From positions 4,650,001 through 4,714,000 of the forward strand of contig NC_065905.1 of assembly GCF_905147045.1 (NCBI RefSeq): a stretch of 64,000 nucleotides of DNA, in the 5' to 3' direction. The notes under the pieces are model-generated. The model ran no database searches, was not told the DNA's origin, and saw only the letters and a program-made list of their open reading frames with translations. The stretch is from Nymphalis io. Its lineage: Eukaryota > Arthropoda > Insecta > Lepidoptera > Nymphalidae. Positions 52,915-63,480 of the stretch are shown piece by piece. Made by a program: the position numbers and the translations under genes. The first letter of the stretch is position 1; each line of letters opens with the position of its first letter.

Positions 52915-53255
52915 GTGGCTTGATGTAAGGCCGCATATCCCGAGTTGAATTCCTAGGTTGGGCCAGAAAAAAGTTATTGGATTTTTCTGTCAGAAAATTC
53001 TCAGTAGCTGCCCGGCGTCTGGAAGTTGGAAGTGTGTACACTCCCGTGCCTCGGAAAGCACGTAAAGCCGTTGGTCCTGCAGCTGAACTCTTTTCGGTCG
53101 TGTCGGATTGCCGTCCCATCGGATTATGAGAGTTAGGGGATAGAGAGTGCACCTGTGTTTGCGCACACAGTTGTGTTCTATAATATCTCCTGCGTAGTTG
53201 ACTAATCTCTATTGAAATTGGCCGCCGTGGCCGAAATAAGTCTGGAAGATTACTA
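52915..53255 (+). mobile_element. SINE-C, sense, nearly full length, A box eroded
   Basis: GGCTTGATGTAAGGCCGC near the start, decayed B box GAGTTGAATTCC, body CGGAAAGCACGTAAAGCCG, and end GGCCGCCGTGGCCGAAATAAG. Confidence 0.88.
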
Positions 53256-53624
53256 TGATTCTTACTGTGTTTAATTAGCTGTAGTATTTTTACTCCAAAT
53301 AAATCTTTAACAATCAAAATTTGCTTTAATAAAATTGCTCAAGGTGGTAAGAAATTCTCCCGATATTTCATCGGCAATTTTATTAAATTACATTCAGCAG
53401 TCCTTTCAACCTTTTTCTTTCGATATTAAATTGAATATCGAATGCAAATTATTGAGAAAAAGAGAGTGTAGCTATGAATATTATTTCTTATGGAATAAAA
53501 CATGTACTTTCTTTATCTACGGAGCAGATAGAGAGAAAATGCACTCTTTGGTTTGCGTGGGTCTACGGCTGCATTTGTGGAAAGCATAACGCGTAATTGG
53601 TGATTAGTTGAACAATTCTGTGTC

Positions 53625-53712
53625 TTCTTCTTTCGAATATCAAATCAATAATGTCAGAAAGAGCGAAATTAGTGTCTAACAGTTGCTGAGCAACATTTAT
53701 AAGTATGTACAT
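53625..53712. repeat. Dispersed repeat copy (pair with 32638-32712)
   Basis: TTCTTCTTTCGAATATCAAA, TCAATAATGTCAGAAAGAG and TTATAAGTATGT in the same order as at 32.6 kb. Confidence 0.55.
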
Positions 53713-54132
53713 AAGACCCGATGTGAAGTATTGTACTGAAATTTATTATTATTCTAAAATTTTACTTTATAATGTACTCTTTTTATTTATTGATAAACTT
53801 ACGCTGAAATGAAACTGTAAATTAATCAGTTAAAGCATTTTTGTATAAATGATAATAATGATTTTTAAAAAGGCACTTGTATATATTTAGCGTAGTTTGT
53901 TAATCTCAAAATCGGAAATTGGACAGTATGATTTATTAACAATTTGCTTTGCTTTCAAAGTAAAATGTCAAACCTTAAATTTTAAGTCAACGAATTTCCA
54001 CCTTAAAAGCAATTTAAATATACACAATATATTTTTTACTTTTATTTCCTGTAACTACATTTACAATAAGCGTTGCGTTATATATAGATATATAACTATG
54101 TAATCCACGATTATGACGATAATGCATTACTG
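53713..54132. other. AT-rich DNA without recognised feature
   Basis: No gene or repeat recognised. Confidence 0.3.
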
Positions 54133-54146
54133 TATGTAAGACTAAA

Positions 54147-54296
54147 TAAAAATTGAAATTCTGCCACATGTGTATTCCACCAAACCGCATTGGAGCAGCG
54201 TGGTGGAATAAGCTCCAAACCTTCTCCTCAAAAAGGGAGAGGAGGCCTTTAGCCCAGCAGTGGGACATTCACAGGCTGTTACGGTTACGGTTACGG
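54147..54296 (+). mobile_element. Metulj-type SINE, 5'-truncated, with perfect TSD
   Basis: Starts at AAATTCTGCCACATGTG region and runs to a tail of TTACGG units (about three). The 14-bp duplication TATGTAAGACTAAA flanks it at 54133-54146 and 54297-54310. Near-consensus sequence and a perfect duplication indicate a young insertion. Confidence 0.95.
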
Positions 54297-54310
54297 TATG
54301 TAAGACTAAA

Positions 54311-56014
54311 AGCGTAATAAAATCTAAATAAGAAAACGAAAATCGAAACTTAATATATTTATTAATAGCTTGTAAACGCAGTTTAAAAAACTCAAATAAA
54401 TTTCAAGTGCCATTTATTTAAAGTTCGCGAATAATGTTACGGTATTAATGTCGCCAATGGTCTTTAAATTCGTCGCTAAAGGTATGAATGGCCTGTAACA
54501 TCCAAAAGTATTATGATTTAAGTCAATAGATGTAGCGCTAAGTTTATTTTTTATAATTCATTATTTTTTATTATAATATCTGAAGATCAATTATACGTTA
54601 AACATATAATTTTATAGTCTTACGAATTATTTATATTTACTGGATTTTGAACGACGTTTTAGTCTAGATTTTAATTAATGTTTAAAAACATTAATACAGT
54701 ATTTATCAAAAAATAAAATAAAATATGGTAATATGACGAAAAATTTTTATATAGTTTTAGTAAAAAGGGTGCTATCGAGAGCAGAAGCGTCTATCAAGCG
54801 TCTTAATAGTTTATTCGTACAGCGGTTATAACATTCAAATGGTTTCATTTTAAGATTGTTTCGGTTTACTTAAATCATGCTACTTAAATGCTTGACCATT
54901 TTATTCCAATATAAATGTCCCGCTTCCGCTTATAAAATACACGGCAATTTTTCGCGTTAGATAATACTTTACGTTAATATAAGACAGTTTAAGAAAGTTA
55001 TGATATTAACTCAGACAGCGTTTAATAACATAAAATTTATTTTACGATTATTGATACAAACAGGATTAGCAATTAAATTTAACCTATAAAATGTAATCTA
55101 TCAATGAAATGTAATGTAGCTTAAAATTTTTATAAGTTTGTAATTTTAATATATATCCTGATTATATTGTTTGTGCATCTATATAAATGAATAAATAAAT
55201 AAATGAGTAACATTTAGTTGCTATCTGAGAAATTTTAATAATATTTTACAAATATATTTTTTAATTTATTAATTGGTATTATGGGTAATTTATTAATTAC
55301 ATCTAAACTTTTTTTCTTTGCTGGATCTTAAATACCAAAAATTTTATAATAAGAGTAAGTTAAAACTTATATTGAATTTGACGTTGTTATTTCAGTGGAT
55401 GATTTTATTTATTAATTGTCTTGGAGCAGCTTTACATGAATAAAATGTTGTAATTTAAAAGTCTTGATAGTTTTGAGCGTTAGGCGAAATATTCTCAAAT
55501 TCAGGCCTCAGGCAATTTTTTTCTTTTTTTTTTCAAAAGAAATTAAGTTATTAAAAGGTTGCATGTAACAAAGAACTATATATTTACTATTCTATGTACT
55601 TCTATCTGGCGATATCCAGCCGAGCACGAAATCTTTAATTGAAATTCTTCCACAAAAATTAATCTCAATCTACGTTAAAATTACAATATAATTTTGAATG
55701 CGTAAAAGCTTACTATATAGATATTGTATTAGTATATAATTCAATATACAATACTATGAATTAATATTCATTATTATAACAGGAAGTAAAAAAAATATCA
55801 GAATCAAAATTTTGATAACCGTAAAAAACAGTACATGAATAGAATTAAAAAATACAATATAACTTAGTAATTACTATTTCAATTAATTAACACGACTTGA
55901 GATATTACGTCCACGTTAACACTAGAACAACTTCGAGAATACTTCGATCGAGGATTGATTATTCTTGAACTTTTTTATGTATGTGTATTTATAAATTAAA
56001 AATATCTTTTCAAT
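54311..56014. other. AT-rich DNA without recognised feature
   Basis: About 1.7 kb, the longest featureless stretch. No ORF of note, no recognised repeat. Confidence 0.35.
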
Positions 56015-56102
56015 TTGATATTTAAACAACTTGCTTTCTACACTATCCAGAAATGATACTCAAAATAATTTGAGTATACAAAGCAAGCTGTTTAAATATC
56101 AA
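56015..56102. repeat. Composite inverted repeat, 23-bp outer and 9-bp inner arms
   Basis: Outer arms 56015-56037 and 56080-56102 (TTGATATTTAAACA- start) complement with one mismatch. Inside, ATACTCAAA and TTTGAGTAT form a second perfect stem around ATAA. Confidence 0.94.
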
Positions 56103-56281
56103 TATTAATATGTATGGTTGTGTACTTAATCGTATTTGATTTTGACATTTGAATAATATGTGAACTTTCTCCTATCGCACAAATACTTGATTTGTATTCT
56201 TTAAGCACTTCCACGAATTTGTTCCTTTTTTACAAAATACAGCCCACTTTGCTATTTCCAGATATATATACTTAATATAAA

Positions 56282-56283
<2 letters not shown>

Positions 56284-56317
<34 letters not shown>
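56284..56317. repeat. (AT)17 microsatellite
   Basis: Uninterrupted dinucleotide tract. Confidence 0.95.
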
Positions 56318-56320
<3 letters not shown>

Positions 56321-56394
56321 ATATAAAAGAGTATATTATATGTATAATTAGTCTAACATGCCATTGAAACCAATCAGCAATCGAGGCATTTAAT

Positions 56395-56590
56395 TGAACA
56401 TTGCAAGTCAAGATATTCTCATTTGCAGCCAGCAGATAGGAAATTGGCAGTATTACAGTGTCTCCTAGAGAGCACGTAAAGCCATTTGTCTTGCATATGA
56501 TATATCTTACTGTGGAATTGCAGCCAATGAGAGATTGAGAGAATAGTGAGAGCACGGAACGTTTGTGCACAAACTTAAACTGCAGAAATA
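56395..56590 (+). mobile_element. SINE-C, sense, headless, old
   Basis: TCATTTGCAGCCAGCAGATAG, AGAGCACGTAAAGCCATTTG and GTTTGTGCACAAAC follow the body order of SINE-C. Confidence 0.6.
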
Positions 56591-57311
56591 TGATTGTAAG
56601 AAACGGACGAAGTGATATATACTCATGTTTAATTTAAAAAAATCAATTTCAGAACTGTCTTCATTGACTTTAAGAAAGTAGATTGTAAATCAGCACAGAA
56701 AACAAAAATATTCTTTCATAATCGAGCTTTTAATCGTAAGACAAAACCAGATTATGGCAGTTTTCACAGGTAAAAAAGCATCTTATTTTGGTGCTAGTCT
56801 GTACAATTAAATAGTAAGAATACAATTATCTAGGTAAGATAAACGTGTAGGATATTTATTATGTCGAACCAATAAAATAAACTTAATCAATTCTAATTTT
56901 GGTAAATCGAGGGCCTGGCCAACTATCCCGTAATGTTCGAGGAATTATAGCAAAAGATCACGCGAGTTTTTCGTACTATGCCAATATTAATCTTATAATT
57001 AAGAGCATAGAATACACTATTGAGTGAATTAAGTGACATATTTATGTTTACGACTGTTCTTTATTTTTTTTATCAATCACATATTCAAACCTTACTTTGT
57101 TAATTTGTTCGGCCTTATCAAATTGATTAAAATTATCTTTAATATAATTTGGCAGTATTTATATTACCGTCGAACAATCTATGTGCTTTAGAAAATGGTA
57201 TGGCCGTGATTTGATCTACACGTACGTCTTCATCTACGTTTCTGGTTTTTCATTATTGTGGGTGAAAAAAAGTGAATGTTAATTGCTTTAACTTGTTTGT
57301 ATGTCTGCATA
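56591..57311. other. AT-rich DNA without recognised feature
   Basis: No gene or repeat recognised. Confidence 0.3.
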
Positions 57312-57520
57312 GGGCCAATTAGAGCTATTGGTTCTTAATAAATCCGTTGTATCCAGAACGAAGGAAGTTGGCAGCGTTGCATTCACGTGCAGTTGTCTTT
57401 GTGCATAATTTCTATTCTGTCATATCAGATTGTCGTCTCATCCGAATTTAAAAGTGCAGTCATACCGCCCTCACCCAGTCGCTCTCGTCGAGATCAGTCC
57501 GGAAGACTTAATTCAGTGCA
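57312..57520 (+). mobile_element. SINE-C, sense, headless, old
   Basis: GGGCCAATTAGAGCTATTGG, AAGTTGGCAGCGTTGCATTC, GATTGTCGTCTCATCCG and CGAGATCAGTCCGGAAGAC match the family order. Confidence 0.55.
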
Positions 57521-57584
57521 TATTCTTAATTGTCAGTGGTAAAATATGAAAAAATCTAATCACTTCAAACTCATGTTGTCCAGG

Positions 57585-57665
57585 TTAATGGTAATGTAAA
57601 AGCTCAATGTTTCTTACAATCACTGACTACTCGGCATGAAGTAGAACATATGCTCGTACATAATC
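57585..57665 (+). mobile_element. Possible SINE-A tail remnant
   Basis: TTTCTTACAATCACTGACTAC and AACATATGCTCGTACATAATC are loosely like the SINE-A 3' end. Confidence 0.25.
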
Positions 57666-57809
57666 ACACTAATGATAAAATTTATTAATGTAATCATAAA
57701 TGATCCTTTTCATTTTTTTAAATATTTAAATTAAACTCAAAACTTGATGCTAACATAATTCATTGTTGACAGAAGTTTGTTTATTATTCAACCTACTACG
57801 TTCTACAGG

Positions 57810-57872
57810 ACTGAGACAGTCCAGTGGTTAGAACACGAGAATCTTAACCGAAAATTTCGGATTTAAATTTTT
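57810..57872 (+). mobile_element. Metulj-type SINE, 5' half, interrupted
   Basis: GGACTGAGACAGTCCAGTGG and ACGAGAATCTTAACCGAAAA are the head; the element is split inside the B-box region by the segment at 57873-58245 and resumes at 58246. Confidence 0.72.
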
Positions 57873-58245
57873 TTTCTCGCTGGGAAAACACCTTTATGCG
57901 TTTCCCCACATGAAATGGGAAGTTTATATCAGCCTCTGAGTGCGCCGGAATACCCAATAAAAACCAGCGAAATGAACGGAGTGGATATCGTTTTTACACA
58001 TCCAACGGATCGCTTACGCATACTACTTTTATCTCCGACTGTTGGCCCGCCATTTCGAGCATCTAATTATCTAGGGGAGTTCGCGGGCTATAAAGAACTC
58101 ATCTAGCCCTGGCGACAGCGATGACGCTTTCTCCTTGCTTTTCTTCGGGAAAGCGGCTAAGCGGAGGCACTTTCTCGGAGGAGTCCTCGCAAAACAGTCT
58201 CCTTCTGTAACATAAAAGTTTCACAGAAGGAATTTCCTTCCAGCA
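57873..58245 (-). mobile_element. Unidentified GC-rich retroelement fragment inserted in Metulj
   Basis: Begins with a T-run (suggesting an A-tailed element in reverse), then CTCGCTGGGAAAACACC, GAAATGAACGGAGTGG and GCGGAGGCACTTTCTCGGAG. About 370 bp, much more GC-rich than its flanks, interrupting a SINE. GGATTTAAAT on the left and GTGTTCAAAC on the right could be a diverged target duplication. I recall such sequence from lepidopteran repeats but cannot name the family. Confidence 0.55.
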
Positions 58246-58362
58246 GCTTACAGTGTGTTCAAACCTAGGCAAGCACTACTTAATATCTATGGGCTTAATT
58301 TGTGTTTATAATTCATCTCGTGCTCGCTGTATAAAAAAAGATCGTAAGAAAAAGTGTATACG
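58246..58362 (+). mobile_element. Metulj-type SINE, continuation after insertion
   Basis: GTGTGTTCAAACCTAGGCAAG (B box), then TAATTTGTGTTTATAATTC and CTCGTGCTCGCTG; the 3' third is lost. Confidence 0.7.
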
Positions 58363-58917
58363 CTACTTCCAAAAGTACATTTTCAAGCTATTACTTTACT
58401 ACTCAACAATGCTATGCTTGTGATTGAAGTACAAATAAGTATTTTACTTGTGCCCATTTTACTTGTTCTGAACAAAGAGTGGCATACGACACAGCTTTGT
58501 GGCTCATCATTAGATTTATAAACAGGATTCGACAGGATGCATAAACCAAAACAAGCAAATATTGGTTCTACACAAATGTTTTAAGGCATAAACTTGCCTG
58601 ACCATGGAAAGAAAACATGCAGAGTATTAACATGAAGAAGATTTGTGACGAAATTGCGAAAGTCAATTTGTATTTGAAATTGGTATATAAATTGAGTTTA
58701 CGGATTAATTTTCTTCTTTGGACATTTTCATGTTTACGTCAAACACATGTGATACATGTGTTATGTTAAAAATGCATTCCAATTCACGTTAGTGCAATAA
58801 AAGAAATAATTTGGAATGTTTTTGGTTTGTTTTATTATTATAATTCGATAATCTAACCCAATAGTTTCTTTGTTGAGTTAAAATTTGATTATGCAAAAAT
58901 ATGCGTCAACGTCTGAG
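58363..58917. other. AT-rich DNA without recognised feature
   Basis: No gene or repeat recognised; a small palindromic run ACACATGTGATACATGTGT near 58742. Confidence 0.3.
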
Positions 58918-59200
58918 CGAGCAGAAATTGCCCAGTTGTTAGAAAGAGTGAAGCTTAACTGACGATCACTGGTTCAAACCCAGGCAAGCACCACTGAATT
59001 TTCATGAGCTTACTTTGTTCTCATAATTAATCTCGTGTTTGACGGTGAAGGAAAACATCGAAATTTTACTGAAATACTGCCATATATGTATCTACCGATT
59101 CATATTGGAGCAGCCTGGTGGAATAAGCTCTAAACTTTCTCCTCAAGGGGAGAGAAAGCCTTTCCATATCAGTGGGGCATTAAGAGGCTGCTCGTTCATT
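58918..59200 (+). mobile_element. Metulj-type SINE, sense, moderately old
   Basis: CAGAAATTGCCCAGTTGTTAG head, ACTGGTTCAAACCCAGGC B box, GACGGTGAAGGAAAACATCG, GGTGGAATAAGCTCTAAAC, ending near AGTGGGGCATTAAGAGGC. Small deletion after AACATCG. Confidence 0.82.
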
Positions 59201-59384
59201 TTTCCATGTGTCAATGTCACAATATTAGCTGAACGAAATATAGCTATATTTACTAGTGAGAGGTCATGAAGCAAGCTCATCAGTTCTTTACATCCAAATA
59301 TCATTAGTATTTGTTGTTGTACTTTGGTGAAAGTGAGAAGTGAAAAGTTAATAAGCTAGTATACTATTACATATTGTCGTTGCC

Positions 59385-59460
59385 GCCATAATTGTGTAAA
59401 AATTGATAATACTTCTTACAGTGCCAGTTCTGTACGAAGGGCCATATTCGCTTGGCGTTT
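59385..59460 (+). mobile_element. SINE-A tail remnant
   Basis: AATACTTCTTACAGTGCCAG and GGGCCATATTCGCTTGGCG fit a decayed SINE-A 3' third. Confidence 0.3.
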
Positions 59461-59542
59461 TTGTTTTGTTTTATATAGTTTATACTTTTACATAGTATTT
59501 TTTATATATACATGTATAAAAGAATAACTGACTGATAAGTGC

Positions 59543-59577
59543 AGCCTAAACTACTGGTAGTCCCAGTAGTTTAGGCT
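59543..59577. repeat. Perfect inverted repeat, 15-bp arms, 5-nt loop
   Basis: AGCCTAAACTACTGG (59543-59557), TAGTC, then the exact complement CCAGTAGTTTAGGCT (59563-59577). Confidence 0.95.
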
Positions 59578-60139
59578 GGTAGTACCATGAAAATTTACAT
59601 ACAAGTTTCTTTTACAGAGTAAGTTAATAATAATAAAAAAAAAATTTAATCCTTAAGGTCATGAAGGGGATGAAAGTTTGTATTGAAAGTCCTTCATTTT
59701 TGCAGTTATGGAAATTGGTTTCTAATGAAACAATTCGAATTATAACCCGAGCAATGTCGCGGGTAATGCGCTAGTATTATTATATACATACATACATACA
59801 TCTAACATATATGTATAACGTTCAGAATATGTTAAGCAACCTGTTACAATTTAGGTGTTGCCAAATTGTACATATTATCGTTATGCTCTTGTCGTAGAAT
59901 TTCATATTAAACTGACATTCTAAGAAACTAAAATACATTCATACAGCATTTTTTTTATTGATATTTTTATGAATCAGGATTGAAATGTTTTTTAAAAAGA
60001 TATATCAAAACAACTATACAACAATAAAAATAACGTATATCGACACGTACAATTTAGACACAAAAATACAACAAAGGAATCAAAACTGAGCGACTAAAAT
60101 ATTATTTATGAGATATCCTCCACAACCGAGAGTCCAAGC
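59578..60139. other. AT-rich DNA with a decayed repeat end
   Basis: AATGTCGCGGGTAATGCGC and a (TACA)n run at about 59785-59800 recall the end of a common lepidopteran repeat. Nothing coding. Confidence 0.35.
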
Positions 60140-60245
60140 AGAAGTGTGTAACGCCCGCCTGGTTAGCCGATGAACTCGGCAGGGCCAGTCCCCACCACTA
60201 TAACCATCACGTGATAAAGTCGTGCCACTAAGCCACGCCCCTTTC
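60140..60245 (-). repeat. GC-rich segment with tRNA-like A box on the minus strand
   Basis: CCACTAAGCCACGCCCC complements a TGGCTTAGTGG A-box-like sequence; upstream are CATCACGTGATAAAG and GCCGATGAACTCGGCAGG. Likely a repeat fragment; no B box found. Confidence 0.3.
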
Positions 60246-60689
60246 GGAAGATATTCCAAATAATATAATTACTAAATCAACTTATCACTAAGTGCTAAAA
60301 ATTAACAACTAAATTAGATAATCATACGATGTATTTGAAGTTATAAACAAATGGTCATAAAGGAAATTATAAACCAAACTGACCTTTATTAAAAAAATAA
60401 TCTTAATAGCTAAATTTCATAATAAAGCAAATCAAAACGTTACAAAGATAACAATATAATAATAATGTAATTAAATAACATAATTTGCCGAAGGTAACCC
60501 AAATTATAAATATTATTAAAAGATAAATATAAATTGTTATTTTAGGTACGCTCCTCAGAAACCGAAAGCGGGTTCCTAAAACCGAAAAAAGGTTTCTGGG
60601 AGAAACGAGAGCTGTAGAGAGATATTGGTGTTATTGAAATTAACTTTGTGAATACTTCTCCTTTTCCATGTTAATAACTAAAGACATGA

Positions 60690-60696
<7 letters not shown>

Positions 60697-60742
<46 letters not shown>
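60697..60742. repeat. (AT)23 microsatellite between short inverted repeats
   Basis: Dinucleotide tract; TTAATAACTA on the left and TAGTTATTAA on the right are complementary 10-mers. Confidence 0.9.
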
Positions 60743-60745
<3 letters not shown>

Positions 60746-60767
60746 TTATTAACTAATATGATTGATC

Positions 60768-60972
60768 TGAGCCTATTCCAGGTTGCTTCACCACCACCAA
60801 TAGACACTGGCGCTGGGAGAAATATTAAGTATCCCTTACGTCGTCAATGCACCGCCAACCTCGGGAACGAAGACGTTATGTCCATCGTGCCTGTAGTTAC
60901 TGGCTAACTGGCACTTAGTATAATTGTCCTTCAGTGGTAGGACATAGGATGTGTAGGTGGTGCCTATCCAGG
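60768..60972 (-). mobile_element. SINE-A copy, antisense, very old
   Basis: CACCAATAGACACTGGCGC, CACCGCCAACCTCGGGAACG, GTTATGTCCATCGTGCCTG and GTGGTGCCTATCCAGGCAAG match in order; both ends are eroded. Confidence 0.72.
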
Positions 60973-61140
60973 CAAGGAAATCAAAATATGATATGTATAA
61001 GAAGTCAAGTATACGCAAAAACATTCATATACAAATAATATAATTAAACAAAAGCTGGCTACAAAAAAATAAAATTATAGAGTCCCTACAGACAGCAAAT
61101 AATTCGATTTTATTAAATAAAATGTGTCTGTTCACTTGCT

Positions 61141-61310
61141 TTTTTTTCACGCATTGGAAACCTTCAGAAGCCTAGCTCCCATGGGGTGGGGGGATCTGGG
61201 TTATGTGGGATTCTTCACGCATCCACGGCCCCAGGGTTACGCCCTATCTTTTAAGCCCCGGGCATGTCTTCAGTTCCCTATGCAAACGAAGCCTCGAGTA
61301 AAGCCTTGTA
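61141..61310. other. Unidentified GC-rich patch
   Basis: CCATGGGGTGGGGGGATCTGG, ACGGCCCCAGGGTTACGCCC and AAGCCCCGGGCATGTC stand out from AT-rich flanks. Probably a transposable-element fragment; an 80-codon plus frame crosses it with no recognised domain. Confidence 0.4.
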
Positions 61311-61627
61311 TTATATTAAATTTTACAATTATCAAAATATTCAAACATTATTATAACATCCATTAACGCTTCAGCTTTTAATACTATAAAAGGGTTTAGA
61401 CTTGACTTTCGAAGTAATCGCGTTTCGATTCACATATTCACTATTGTATTTAATATTACCATCACAATACAATGTTAAAATCTACCTTTTCAAGCAATAA
61501 CATTCCAAATATATATGAAGTTAAGGTCGATTTTAGATTTTAAACATATTGAAAGGATTATCAAATGTATTTTCTAAAACAAAGTTTCGCGGTTATAATG
61601 CAAATCCGAACGTAGAGGTCACTATAT
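61311..61627. other. AT-rich DNA without recognised feature
   Basis: No gene or repeat recognised. Confidence 0.3.
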
Positions 61628-61795
61628 ATCATAATAATGATTATAATATCCTGGAACATTATTCACACGCGGCCATCTGATCACAAATTAAGCAGAGCTT
61701 GTGCTATGGAAACCAGACAACTGATATACTACTTTTCTTTTGTAAATATATACTTATACAGATAATTACACCCGATCCCGTGATTTAGAATTTAA
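61628..61795 (-). mobile_element. SINE-B copy, antisense, headless
   Basis: ATAATATCCTGGAACATTATT, GCGGCCATCTGATCACAAATT and ACTTTTCTTTTGTAAATATA; stops before the tRNA-like head. Confidence 0.82.
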
Positions 61796-61957
61796 ATGAA
61801 AATAATATCGGATATTGTTTGTATATTACGAGATCATCACAAAAATATTATGATCCTTTGTTCATGAGTTTCATTTCAATTAACAGCACTGCAAAAAAAT
61901 ATTTTTTTGATACCATAGAACCTCGGGTACTAGAATATATGTTCTGAACGTGAACGA

Positions 61958-61993
61958 GAATATTATTATTATAATATTTGAATAATAATATTC
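61958..61993. repeat. Perfect AT-rich inverted repeat, 13-bp arms
   Basis: GAATATTATTATT (61958-61970) and AATAATAATATTC (61981-61993) with a 10-nt loop. Confidence 0.85.
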
Positions 61994-62584
61994 AGGTGCA
62001 TACGATATTGTCTTCATTTATTTATCAATTATAATGATATTTATTTATTAAAATCAAAATCCTTTCTTCAAAATAGAAGCATTACACTTACTTATTGATT
62101 GTCAAATTAGAAACTACTACCGGTTTTGTATTTTTTCAATAAGTTTAGTTTTTTTTTTTCTTTTCATTAAGGGTCATTAGCAGTCACTACACTTACTCAA
62201 CTTTTGTTAAATATGTACCACCGAAAACACCACATAAATCGATCCCTGAAGGAGCAACCAGTTTAATCACCATAAAATATGTTACTGTGTGAAAATTAAC
62301 GTAGGCTACGCATAACATGTATATTTTATAAGATGGTTGACGTAATTTGAGCATTAATTAAGTTAATTGGAGCAAAACACCTGATATAGGTGCCAAAGCT
62401 TTGGCCCCAATTTACAAAGACAACAATTGTGGTCATTATCAACGAAGAACTCGGCAATACAAAGATATTGTTTGCGTAGCAATTTAATTATATTCGAAAA
62501 GATGGTATCAATACTTCTTTTAAAGAATATTAGCATTGTCTGTTTTTATTATAATTACATATATTTAGCCCTTCAATTAGGTGT
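61994..62584. other. AT-rich DNA without recognised feature
   Basis: No gene or repeat recognised. Confidence 0.3.
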
Positions 62585-62695
62585 AAAGGTTGCGTTATGA
62601 GTGGGGACAATATATCAAAATGTCAGGATCGAACCTGCGTTTTTTGTCGTTACGTAACCCATAAACGATTACGCTATTGCGCTTTTAACTGCCTT
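62585..62695 (-). mobile_element. tRNA-like SINE head, antisense, family unassigned
   Basis: GTCAGGATCGAACCTGCG complements a B box (GGTTCGATCC) and GATTACGCTATTGCGC complements an A-box region. Spacing fits a tRNA, but the acceptor ends do not pair. Confidence 0.45.
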
Positions 62696-63345
62696 ATGTG
62701 AAGACACTTCAATTTCATATTTTAAATATGTAAAATATAATTTAAACAAATCGGAGGGAATTTTATTTTTCTTTAAATAAAAAAATCGTCACAGCTGTCT
62801 TTTGTGGTCTTCCTTTTACTTTATTTTATTTCCGAGCAGTTTTTAGTAATCTTTTATTCTAACATTTCAACACATTTATAACTTCAACGTAGTTTAAACG
62901 CGGTTTAGTTAACAGAACGCATTATAAACTCTTGATTAATTTACAAAGTTGATCTTACCACGAAATGTTGATCGCGAAGTGAGCGTCGAGTCATTAATTA
63001 CTCGACATGCGTCACTTTGATCTCGACGTATTTAATAATTACATTGCAAATTGAACTTAAACCACTTTAATATAAAGGTTATAAGCAAACAAAATCAGGG
63101 GGTACAATATGATATACTTAATTATACAAAAGTTGTTTGTTTGCTTTTGTTCATTACGCAAAATGCTTTGTTTTCTCAGACTCAAAAATGATACTGAAAT
63201 TATAAAATATATTAATTTAAAGGTTATAATTATTTATAGATGCTTCTGAAGTGTAAACAAAGACGTTTCTATTTCTTTATTTAAAAAAAAAATATGCAAA
63301 AATTTATATTGCTTGAAATTTAATCCTGATCGGTGAAAAGGTTTA
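62696..63345. other. AT-rich DNA with one imperfect dyad
   Basis: At about 62978-63018 an imperfect dyad (AAGTGAGCGTCGAGT ... ACTCGACATGCGTCACTT) is centred on CATTAATTA. Otherwise nothing recognised. Confidence 0.35.
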
Positions 63346-63480
63346 CTTGGTGGTAGGGCTTTGTGCAAAACCGTCTAGGCAGATACCACCCACGAAGTTT
63401 AAGCCAGTGTAACTACAGGCACAAGGAACATAACATCAGGCGGCGCATTTGCCCGGCTGGCAACCTTTTTTATAAAAAAA
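63346..63480 (+). mobile_element. SINE-A copy, sense, large internal deletion
   Basis: CTTGGTGGTAGGGCTTTGTG and GTAACTACAGGCACAAGGAAC join at ACATCAGGCGGC, skipping from the middle of the element to the 3' end, then TTTTTTATAAAAAAA. The junction fits slippage between ACATC and ACCATC. Confidence 0.85.

Noticed and set aside
53044..53230. Conserved protein suggested by a 152-codon minus frame shared in part with 350-532 and 37.2 kb
   Set aside because: The shared residues come from SINE-C copies read antisense; no selection is implied.
56284..56570. 132-codon minus frame
   Set aside because: Runs through an (AT)n microsatellite and a decayed SINE-C; no domain.
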